NCBI RefSeq assembly: GCF_018063565.1
Contig: NZ_JAGPBB010000004.1
Span: forward strand, 1 to 64,000
DNA: 64,000 nucleotides
DNA from: Rhodoferax sp.
GTDB taxonomy: Bacteria; Pseudomonadota; Gammaproteobacteria; Burkholderiales; Burkholderiaceae_C
Direction: 5' to 3'
A program made the position numbers and the translations under genes. Numbering within the stretch: the stretch's first letter is position 1; each line of letters opens with the position of its first letter. Below the pieces are notes generated by a model. It worked only from the letters and a program-made list of their open reading frames with translations. It was not told where the DNA came from and searched no databases. Of this stretch, positions 1 to 6,815 are shown one piece after another.

Positions 1-969
1 CGGCAAAGGGGCTTTGAAGTGAACGGCGTCAAAAACCGCCTGTGGATCGTTGTTGTCGTGGTCAAAAACGGGCTTGAAGCTGGTTTTGTCGGAGTTGAGG
101 CGAATGCCTTCAAGTTGCTGGCGTGTCACGGGTGCGGAAAACTGCAGTCGCACCGGACGAATCGGCAAGCAGGCCGACTGGGCATTTTCGCGCTCGCAGG
201 ACATGCTGGCGGAAAACGGCTCGCGCACTTTGAACTCAAAGCGTTTGTCGATCTTGTTGCTGACTCCGCCCGGCAAAGTTGCCGTCGCTGGGGTGGCCAC
301 CCCCTTGCCGAAAACCAGCACCACCTTGGCACCGGCGCTAAAACGCCGATTGCAGGCCAGCGTCACCCAACGCTGGGGTTCACGGGTAGCGTCGTCCATT
401 TCGCCAATCGATTGCAGCATACTGGTGCGTTCTTTGCCATCGATCAACCGCACGGGAACACGCTCACCAAGTCCGTCGATGGCGCACCAGGTGTGGGCCA
501 GCAAACTGCTTTGGCTGGCTGCACCGCTGAGTTTCAGGGTGAAAAACTGTTCCTCGTCGATGGCGTCGTCGGTGCCCGGCCAAAGGGTTTGCACAAACGG
601 CCCGCCACTATTGAATTTAAAGCTTGAAGGCCCCGTCAGTATTGATCCAGAGGCGGATTTGATGCCTGATTTGAGGCGCGCCGTACAACTTACGCCGGGG
701 GGCAATTCGGACTCAAAATCAAACACCCACTGTTTGGCGTTCAGCCAGCGGCCGGTACCCTGGGTTGCCTTTGGGTCAGAGCATTGCAGGTCCAGCGGTG
801 CCGCCGCCTGGGCGTTACCAAAGTCGATTGCCGCCTCGTCAAACCTGGCCACCACCTGGCTGATACGGGCCACCTCACCCTGGGGAGACAGGCTGCTGAC
901 CTGAAATGCCCAGCCCGATATCGCCCAGCCCAGGCAAATACTCCATCCCAGTACATCGCGCAGCGTCAC
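1..969 (-). CDS. Alpha-2-macroglobulin family protein, N-terminal part (runs off left edge)
   Basis: The minus strand is open from position 969 to the window edge, giving 323 codons with no stop. The protein begins with a short basic N-terminus and a hydrophobic export segment (about residues 1-21), followed by FQVSSLSPQGEVARISQVV. This and the later LPPGVSCTARLKSG stretch resemble the N-terminus of the large bacterial alpha-2-macroglobulin (YfhM-like) proteins as I know them. Family members are periplasmic protease traps of about 1,500-2,000 residues, so most of the gene lies outside the window. I chose the GTG at 969-967 because AAGGGGA sits about 6 bases upstream and the export signal follows directly. 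The thioester region is not visible, so trapping activity cannot be judged. The gene is divergent from the hydratase-like gene at 1135. Recognition is by eye. Confidence 0.78.
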   Translation of the reverse strand, partial: MTLRDVLGWSICLGWAISGWAFQVSSLSPQGEVARISQVVARFDEAAIDFGNAQAAAPLDLQCSDPKATQGTGRWLNAKQWVFDFESELPPGVSCTARLKSGIKSASGSILTGPSSFKFNSGGPFVQTLWPGTDDAIDEEQFFTLKLSGAASQSSLLAHTWCAIDGLGERVPVRLIDGKERTSMLQSIGEMDDATREPQRWVTLACNRRFSAGAKVVLVFGKGVATPATATLPGGVSNKIDKRFEFKVREPFSASMSCERENAQSACLPIRPVRLQFSAPVTRQQLEGIRLNSDKTSFKPVFDHDNNDPQAVFDAVHFKAPLP

Positions 970-1134
970 ATTGATCCCCTTGAGTTTGAGGCATGACTTT
1001 AGCGTGTCTGATGGCCAGTCGGTCGTAATGATGTCCGGTGCCACGCTGGATGTTGATCGCCAAACTTGTTGATGTGTCGATGTGGGCCGCCTGCTGATAG
1101 CATAGAAAGAAGATCTTCACCAACTCTCAAGCCC

Positions 1135-2007
1135 ATGAAACTGTCTTTGTCCATACGCCACAGCTTGACCATTGCCACGCTGTTGGTTGCCAGCGCTCAC
1201 GCCGCCTGCCTGAGCGACAGCCAGGTGGAGGCGCTTGCCGGTCATTACGCCGCCAGGACCCTGGCCGACGGTGTCGAGGCCCTGACCGAAGGTGATGGTG
1301 CATGCAGCCGATCCAAATTTCATGGCCATTTGACCCGGCAGTTTGGCAAGGTGATTGGCTACAAGGCGGGCTTGACCAACCCCATGGTGCAAAAACGGTT
1401 CAGCACCGACAAGCCGGTGTGGGGCCGGCTCTACGAGGGAATGCTGCTGCCTGGTGGTTCGGTTGTGGATGCCAGGTTTGGTGCCCGTCCGCTGTTGGAG
1501 GCCGATTTGTTGGTGCGCGTGAAAAGCGCTGAAATCCATCGGTCCAGCACGCCACTGCAGGTGCTGGCCGGGCTGGACCAGATTATTCCGTTCATCGAAC
1601 TGCCTGATCTCGTGGTGCAGGACCCGACAAAACTGAATGGCCCGGCAATCAGTGCCATCAATGTTGGTGCGCGTTTGGGCGTGACCGGTGAGCCGATGGC
1701 AGTGCCGGAGTCAAGCGCAGAGCGCAGCGCGCTGGTCGACGCGCTTCGTGATATGGCGGTGGTGGTCAGCAGTGGTGATGGTGCAACCCTGGCGCAGGGT
1801 AAGGGTGCCGATCTGCTGGAGCATCCGCTCAACGCGGTGATCTGGCTGAGCGCTGCACTGGCAATGGAGGGCATCGCCATGCAGCCTGGTGACCTGATCA
1901 GTCTTGGATCTTTTTCCGCCTTGCTGCCGCCTCGCGCGGGTCAAACCGTGACGGTGCGCTACAGTGGTGTGGCTGCACTCAAGCCGGTAAGCGTCGGTTT
2001 CAGGTAG
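1135..2007 (+). CDS. Exported hydratase / FAH-superfamily protein (MhpD-like)
   Basis: This is a 290-residue protein of the 2-keto-4-pentenoate hydratase (MhpD) / fumarylacetoacetate hydrolase fold. Family traits seen are GYKAGLTNP, a LLEADLLVRV segment where metal-binding acids are expected, FIELPDLVV, and a C-terminal LGSFSALLPPRAGQTV segment resembling the final GS-containing strand of hydratases. The start at 1135 gives a classic signal peptide: basic MKLSLSIRHS, hydrophobic core, and AHA/AC cleavage near residue 23. An upstream in-frame start at 1066 would bury it. MhpD enzymes are normally cytoplasmic, so an exported member is unusual and its substrate is unknown. The next gene on the same strand, 73 bases on, is a dehalogenase-like SDR, but a shared pathway is only a guess. 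Confidence 0.75.
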   Translation: MKLSLSIRHSLTIATLLVASAHAACLSDSQVEALAGHYAARTLADGVEALTEGDGACSRSKFHGHLTRQFGKVIGYKAGLTNPMVQKRFSTDKPVWGRLYEGMLLPGGSVVDARFGARPLLEADLLVRVKSAEIHRSSTPLQVLAGLDQIIPFIELPDLVVQDPTKLNGPAISAINVGARLGVTGEPMAVPESSAERSALVDALRDMAVVVSSGDGATLAQGKGADLLEHPLNAVIWLSAALAMEGIAMQPGDLISLGSFSALLPPRAGQTVTVRYSGVAALKPVSVGFR

Positions 2008-2080
2008 CCGGGGGCACGGCGGCAATCCCTGGCCTGGGGGTTAAGCAAGCTTGCCCTTTTCTGATTGGAGTTGAATCCAC

Positions 2081-2761
2081 ATGCAAAACACACTGCTTGG
2101 CAAGACTGTTCTCATCACCCAGTCGACCGAATTTATGGGGCCGGTACTCTGTGACGTGTTTGCCGAGCAGGGTGCCCGGGTGATTCAAAGCAATGCCCCT
2201 TTGACCGCACCGGATGCTGCTCGCGAGGTGATCGAGCGGGCTGGGCCGCTGGATGTGTTGGTCGCGAATTTGTCGATCGCGGCACCCGCCACGCCGGTGA
2301 CCGAGGTCAATGATGCTGAATGGCGTGAGGTGTTCGCGGCCCTGGTTGACCCCTTGCCCCGGCTGGTCCGTGCGGTGGTTCCGGGCATGATCGGCCAGGG
2401 CTCAGGCAAGATTTTGCTGGTGGGCAGCGCCGCCGCACTGCGCGGGATGAAACGTGCTTCAAGTTACAGTGCCGCCCGCGGTGCGCAACTGGCCTACGTA
2501 CAAGCGGTGGGTGTCGAATTGGCAGCACAAGGGATTCAAGTCAATGCCATAGCGCAAAATTTCGTCGACAACCCGACTTACTTTCCGCCCGAGGTGCAGG
2601 CCAATGTGCGATTCCAGGAGCGACTCAGGCGCGAAGTTCCGCTGGGTCGCTTGGTGGGTGCGCGTGAGGACGCACTTTTTGCTGCCTATCTTTGCAGCAG
2701 CGCGGCCGACTGTTTTGTCGGGCAGGTTTTTCCTGTGTGTGGTGGGTGGGTCACGCGCTGA
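2081..2761 (+). CDS. SDR-fold protein with halohydrin dehalogenase signature
   Basis: This 226-residue protein has a short-chain dehydrogenase fold but lacks its cofactor and catalytic signatures. The glycine-rich NAD(P) motif is replaced by T13-X4-F18-X-G20 (TQSTEFMG), and the catalytic set reads S116-X12-Y129-X3-R133, with arginine where oxidoreductases have lysine. These two motifs are the published hallmarks of halohydrin dehalogenases, which use Ser-Tyr-Arg to convert vicinal halohydrins to epoxides without a cofactor. AQNFVDNPTYFPP (about 158-170) resembles the halide-site loop of HheC, and GQVFPVCGG matches its C-terminal segment. A GGAG lies about 10 bases before the ATG. A plain reductase is unlikely because both the nucleotide loop and the lysine are lost. 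An inactive or repurposed SDR remains possible. The physiological substrate is unknown. Confidence 0.8.
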   Translation: MQNTLLGKTVLITQSTEFMGPVLCDVFAEQGARVIQSNAPLTAPDAAREVIERAGPLDVLVANLSIAAPATPVTEVNDAEWREVFAALVDPLPRLVRAVVPGMIGQGSGKILLVGSAAALRGMKRASSYSAARGAQLAYVQAVGVELAAQGIQVNAIAQNFVDNPTYFPPEVQANVRFQERLRREVPLGRLVGAREDALFAAYLCSSAADCFVGQVFPVCGGWVTR

Positions 2762-2810
2762 ACCGCACAAGGGCTTGAGCCATGACGGACTGCCGTTCGG
2801 TCAGGCCCGT

Positions 2811-2829
2811 TGATACAAGGCTTGTATCA
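2811..2829. terminator. Perfect inverted repeat between convergent genes
   Basis: TGATACAAG and CTTGTATCA are separated by a single G, forming a perfect 9-bp inverted repeat. It lies between the stop of the dehalogenase-like gene and the stop of the convergent RskA-like gene. No T-tract follows on either strand, so it may be a 3'-end hairpin shared by both transcripts, or a protein site, rather than a classic intrinsic terminator. Confidence 0.45.
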
Positions 2830-2832
2830 GCG

Positions 2833-3354
2833 CTAAAGCGTCTTTTGAATCAAAGCACCGCTGAACAGGTAGGGCAGCCGGGGCAATTTGCCAGCCTCCA
2901 CGCCACCTTTGTTTTCCACACTGATGGCCAGTTTTTTGGCTTGTGACAAAACTTTGTCCGAGGCGGGGATTTGGGCCGTGCGGATTTTGGTGGCCAAAAC
3001 GCCGAGGGACAGCGGACGGTCCTGGTCGTCGAGCGCCCAGAGTTGCATGCTGTCTTCCTGGCCTTCCTTCACATCATTGAGGCGCTGGATCAGCAGGTAG
3101 CCGTCCTGCGGGTCAAAGGTGATGAGTTGAGCGGGCTGATGCTTCTCATCCAGCAGCACGGCAACATACTTGACCTGCGGCACCGCCTTGAGCTTTTTCT
3201 GCAGATGTTCCAGTTGCGCCTTGAATTGCTCCATCATGCTCATGCCGGTCGCTGCAGCAACGGACAGCAGGATCAGGCAGATGATGGTGGCGATGCGCCA
3301 GCGGGTGGCGTGACAGGGTGGGGTGGCGGATGAAGTTTGAACGGTTTCGGTCAT
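2833..3354 (-). CDS. Membrane-anchored RskA-like anti-sigma factor domain protein
   Basis: The 173-residue product has a short cytoplasmic tail, one transmembrane segment (about residues 21-37, IATIICLILLSVAAATG) and an extracytoplasmic domain. The domain resembles the C-terminal part of anti-sigma-K factor RskA: AVLLDEKHQPAQLITFDP, SMQLWALDDQDRPLSLGVL and a closing IPASDKVLSQAKKLAISVENKGG. The usual N-terminal zinc-binding anti-sigma domain is absent, and no sigma gene adjoins it. It follows argH on the same strand after about 60 bases. Either it is a sensor-only relic of an ECF system or the domain has another envelope role. The product class is fairly clear; the function is not. Confidence 0.65.
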   Translation of the reverse strand: MTETVQTSSATPPCHATRWRIATIICLILLSVAAATGMSMMEQFKAQLEHLQKKLKAVPQVKYVAVLLDEKHQPAQLITFDPQDGYLLIQRLNDVKEGQEDSMQLWALDDQDRPLSLGVLATKIRTAQIPASDKVLSQAKKLAISVENKGGVEAGKLPRLPYLFSGALIQKTL

Positions 3355-3416
3355 GAGGAAAGACTCAAGTGGATGAATTGCGTTGGCTGGTGGTGTTGAA
3401 CTTTGTCTGGCCGAGC

Positions 3417-4868
3417 TTAGACCAGCCGCGCCCGGTGCCGCTCAATCTGCAGCCGCACTTGCCTGGGCGCGGTGCCGCCCAGCACGTCACGGGCGTTGAG
3501 CGAGCCGCGCAGGCTCAAGACATCAAACACGTCTTTCTCAATGCTGGGGTGAAAACCCTTTAGCACCGCCAGCGGCAGTTCTGACAAATCCACCTGATGC
3601 GACACCGCGGCTTTGACAGCGTGCGCCACGGTTTCGTGGGCATCGCGAAACGGCAGGCCTTTTTTGACCAGATAGTCTGCCAGGTCAGTGGCGGTGGCGT
3701 AGCCGCGAAGGGCCGCGCGTTCCATCGCCTCGGCGTTGACGTTGATGCCGCCTTCTTTTTGGCCGGTGGCCGGGTTGAGCTGGCCGCCCATCATCTCAAC
3801 AAAGATCCGCAGCGTGTCTTTGAGCGTATCGACAGTGTCAAACAGCGGCTCCTTGTCTTCCTGGTTGTCCTTGTTGTAGGCCAGTGGCTGGCCTTTCATC
3901 AGGGTGATGAGGCCCATCAGGTGGCCGACCACCCGGCCCGTCTTGCCGCGCGCCAGTTCGGGCACGTCGGGGTTTTTCTTCTGCGGCATGATGGAGCTGC
4001 CGGTGGTAAAGCGGTCGGCAATCTTGATAAAGCCGAAGTTCTGGCTCATCCAAAGCACCAGTTCCTCGCTGAGGCGGCTGATGTGCACCATGCACAGGCT
4101 GGCCGCCGCCGTGAACTCGATGGCGAAGTCGCGGTCGCTCACCGCATCCAGGCTGTTCTGGCAGACCTGTGGCTGGCCCAGCGCATTGACCATGCCCAAA
4201 CTGCTGGCCACCTGTTCGCGCTGCAGCGGGTAGCTGGTGCCTGCCAGCGCCGCTGCGCCCAAGGGCAGCCGGTTGACGCGGGCCCGCACCTCGGACATGC
4301 GCTCGGCGTCACGGCTGAACATCTCGACATAGGCCAGCATGTGGTGGCCAAAGCTCACCGGTTGCGCCACCTGCAGGTGGGTGAAGCCGGGCAGGATGAC
4401 CTCGACGTTCTGCTCGGCCACGTCGAGCAGGGATTTTTGTAGCTCGGTCAGTAGTTCGCTGATCAGGTCAATCTCTCCACGTAGCCACAGCCGCACATCG
4501 GTGGCCACCTGGTCGTTGCGACTGCGCCCGGTGTGCAGACGTTTGCCGGCGTCGCCCACCAGTTGGGTCAGGCGCGCCTCGATGTTGAGGTGCACATCTT
4601 CGAGGTCGAGTTGCCACTCAAACTGCCCCGACTCGATTTCTTCGATGATTCGCACCATGCCGCGGTCGATGTCAGCCTTGTCCTGGGCGCTGATGATGCC
4701 CTGCGCGGCCAGCATCTCGGCGTGGGCCAGGCTGCCGGCAATGTCGGCCTGCCACAGGCGCTTGTCAAAAAAAACGCTGGAGGTGTAGCGCTTGACCAGG
4801 TCGCTCATGGGTTCAGAAAACAAGGCCGACCAGGCCTGGGATTTTTTGTCGAATTGGTTTTGGTTCAT
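3417..4868 (-). CDS. argH: Argininosuccinate lyase
   Basis: This cytoplasmic enzyme splits argininosuccinate into arginine and fumarate, the last step of arginine synthesis. Its 483 residues are slightly longer than the common 460 or so. Visible signatures are HTGRSRNDQ (about 112-120), the general-acid histidine in GFTHLQ (about 164) and the family signature [11 protein letters not shown] (about 290-300). I chose the ATG at 4868 because [20 protein letters not shown] matches how related ArgH proteins begin. A TTG 17 codons earlier is the only longer option. It is divergent from the histidine kinase gene and followed by the RskA-like gene on the same strand. Confidence 0.96.
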   Translation of the reverse strand: MNQNQFDKKSQAWSALFSEPMSDLVKRYTSSVFFDKRLWQADIAGSLAHAEMLAAQGIISAQDKADIDRGMVRIIEEIESGQFEWQLDLEDVHLNIEARLTQLVGDAGKRLHTGRSRNDQVATDVRLWLRGEIDLISELLTELQKSLLDVAEQNVEVILPGFTHLQVAQPVSFGHHMLAYVEMFSRDAERMSEVRARVNRLPLGAAALAGTSYPLQREQVASSLGMVNALGQPQVCQNSLDAVSDRDFAIEFTAAASLCMVHISRLSEELVLWMSQNFGFIKIADRFTTGSSIMPQKKNPDVPELARGKTGRVVGHLMGLITLMKGQPLAYNKDNQEDKEPLFDTVDTLKDTLRIFVEMMGGQLNPATGQKEGGINVNAEAMERAALRGYATATDLADYLVKKGLPFRDAHETVAHAVKAAVSHQVDLSELPLAVLKGFHPSIEKDVFDVLSLRGSLNARDVLGGTAPRQVRLQIERHRARLV

Positions 4869-4982
4869 GCTGTGCGGGTCGTGGTCTGGTGGCGGTGTGA
4901 TCGGATCGGCGCTGGGCAACCGGCCCGGTAATCAACAATAATGTGCGTGATCGCCCTGTTGCACGCACAATCAAGTTGGTCG

Positions 4983-6023
4983 ATGGAAGATACACAAATT
5001 TTATCGGTGTTCCAGGAGCCTGCCGCAGCGTCGTCAAAGCCGCCACCCGATGTGTTGGTGTTTGACGCCTGCCACGTGGGGGTGGTGCTGCGCGCGGTGC
5101 TTTTTGTCGAAACTGTGGTGGGGGTGCTGGCCATGTTCGGCAGCGACTCGCCGCTGCAATGGCTGACACAGATGTCACTGATCACCGGCGCCGCTTTCCC
5201 GGCAACGCTGGTGTGGCTGATTGCCGCGTGCAGCCTCAAGAAGCTGCTGGCACGGCTGAATCCGGGTGTGCAAAAGCTGGCAGGTGTGCTGCTGGGAGCT
5301 CTGGCCGGTGTGTATGGCTGTGGCATGCTGGTGCTGATGGGTTTGCTCGAAACACCACCCTGGTGGGCCAGTGCCTTTGCTGGTGCCCTGCTTTCGGCGA
5401 TGTTGGTGGCTGCATTGGTGATGCGCGCCAAGGGTCGCACGCCGTCTGCCACCACCGCGCGGCTGGCCGAACTGCAAGCCCGCATTCGCCCGCATTTTCT
5501 GTTCAACACACTCAACAGCGCGATTGCCCTGGTGCAGGCAGAGCCACGCAAGGCCGAGCGCCTGCTGGAGGACTTGAGTGATTTGTTTCGCTATGCGCTG
5601 GCCGAGCAGGCTAGCAGCGTCAGCCTGGCCGATGAAATCACCTTGGCACAACGATACCTGGCGATTGAACAGGTGCGCTTTGGCGAGCGTCTGCTGCTCG
5701 AATGGTCGCTGGATGACAGCGCCAACGCGGCACGCTTGCCGCCACTGCTGCTGCAACCGCTAGTGGAAAACGCAGTCAAACATGGGGTTGAACCCAGCGG
5801 CGAGGCCACCCAGGTTCGTGTCAGCACACAGCGACGTGGCAGCACCGTGGTGATCAAGGTCAGCAACACCGTTGCCAAGCCCGCTGAGCAACCTGGCCCC
5901 GGACACGGGCTGGCGCTGGTCAACGTGCGTGAGCGTCTGAGCCTGCTGCACGACGTGCAGGGACGCTTTCAGTACGGCCTGAAAAACGGCGTCTTTCAGG
6001 TGCGCATCGAGGTGCCCCTGTGA
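4983..6023 (+). CDS. LytS/AlgZ-type sensor histidine kinase
   Basis: This is a 346-residue inner-membrane kinase of the His_kinase (LytS/YehU/AlgZ) type. About four hydrophobic segments occupy roughly residues 30-150. The phospho-acceptor box follows as RPHFLFNTLNS (His about 171), and the ATP-binding N box is LQPLVENAVKHG (about 258-268). There is no PAS or HAMP domain. The ATG at 4983 is preferred; an in-frame ATG at 4941 would add 14 residues, and neither has a strong ribosome site. It is followed after 16 bases by a LytTR regulator and sits beside argH, as algZ(fimS)-algR does in Pseudomonas. The signal is not evident. Confidence 0.88.
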   Translation: MEDTQILSVFQEPAAASSKPPPDVLVFDACHVGVVLRAVLFVETVVGVLAMFGSDSPLQWLTQMSLITGAAFPATLVWLIAACSLKKLLARLNPGVQKLAGVLLGALAGVYGCGMLVLMGLLETPPWWASAFAGALLSAMLVAALVMRAKGRTPSATTARLAELQARIRPHFLFNTLNSAIALVQAEPRKAERLLEDLSDLFRYALAEQASSVSLADEITLAQRYLAIEQVRFGERLLLEWSLDDSANAARLPPLLLQPLVENAVKHGVEPSGEATQVRVSTQRRGSTVVIKVSNTVAKPAEQPGPGHGLALVNVRERLSLLHDVQGRFQYGLKNGVFQVRIEVPL

Positions 6024-6039
6024 ACCATCAGGGTTTGTC

Positions 6040-6795
6040 ATGACGCTGCGGGTCTTGCTGGTGGATGACGAGGCCCTGGCGCGCGCCCGTCTGAAACGGC
6101 TGTTGGCGGATTGCACGTCCCCCGGTGCCCGGGTGGTGGCTGAGGCGGCCGACGCAGCGCAAGCCTTGCAGTGTGTGCTGCAGCACGAAGTGGATGCCGT
6201 GCTGGCCGACATCCACATGCCCGGGGTGGATGGTCTGTCGCTGGCAGCAAGCCTGCGCCACTTGCCGCAGGCCCCGGTGCTGGTATTCGTCACCGCCTAT
6301 GCCGAACACGCGCTGCAGGCGTTTGATCTGGACGCGGTGGACTATCTGACCAAGCCGGTACGTTTGGAACGTTTGCAAACAATGCTTCAAAAAATTCAGC
6401 GAACAATATCCATCAATAAAGGGCTGAACGACTATTCTGACGATGAAGTGCTGGTGATTCAGGAGCGTGCCCGGACCGAGCGGGTGCCGTTGGCCAGTGT
6501 GCTTTATCTCAAGGCCGAACTCAAGTACATCACCGTCCGAACGGCTGCCCACAGCTACCTGCTCGAGGGCGCATTGAGTGAACTGGAGGCACGCTATGCC
6601 AGTCGTTTTGTTCGCATCCACCGCAACGCGCTGGTTGCCAGGCGCGCCGTGCGCTCGCTGGAAAAGCATTTTGACGCACTCGAGGGTGACGGCTGGGCGG
6701 TGCGGCTGGATGGCATTGACGAGGCGTTGTGGGTGTCAAGGCGCCAATTGACCGCTGTGCGGGCGCTGCTGGCCGGCACCGCTCACCCCACCTGA
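6040..6795 (+). CDS. LytTR-family response regulator (AlgR-like)
   Basis: The 251-residue regulator has an N-terminal receiver domain (VLLVDDE at the start, phospho-acceptor D57 in LADIHMPG, lysine in DYLTKPV at about 106). A C-terminal LytTR DNA-binding domain (about 145-245) includes YLKAELKYITVRT and RIHRNALVARRAV. It is the partner of the kinase just upstream. The linker between domains (about residues 115-133) is encoded by AT-rich DNA that looks like one of the short repeats found elsewhere in the window. LytTR regulators bind paired short direct repeats in promoters; no clear pair was identified here. It converges on ppc with about 20 bases between stops. Confidence 0.9.
   Translation: MTLRVLLVDDEALARARLKRLLADCTSPGARVVAEAADAAQALQCVLQHEVDAVLADIHMPGVDGLSLAASLRHLPQAPVLVFVTAYAEHALQAFDLDAVDYLTKPVRLERLQTMLQKIQRTISINKGLNDYSDDEVLVIQERARTERVPLASVLYLKAELKYITVRTAAHSYLLEGALSELEARYASRFVRIHRNALVARRAVRSLEKHFDALEGDGWAVRLDGIDEALWVSRRQLTAVRALLAGTAHPT
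6382..6440 (+). repeat. AT-rich short repeat copy inside the algR-like gene
   Basis: The segment is markedly AT-richer than its surroundings and contains an AATAAAGGGCTGAACGAC core. That core resembles the AATAAGCGCTAGAGGC core of the clearer copies at 26225 and 57498. It is read through in frame and encodes the linker between receiver and LytTR domains. Assignment to the family is by visual similarity and is one of the weaker cases. Confidence 0.4.
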
Positions 6796-6815
6796 AGACG
6801 CCTCTCGACCCCGCC

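Noticed and set aside
50..904. Long plus-strand open frame at the left edge
   Set aside because: It is antisense to the alpha-2-macroglobulin frame, which has a signal peptide, ribosome site and recognisable segments; the plus-strand translation has none.
2081..2761. Reading the SDR gene as a normal 3-oxoacyl reductase
   Set aside because: The glycine-rich nucleotide loop is missing and the catalytic lysine is arginine; both fit halohydrin dehalogenases instead.
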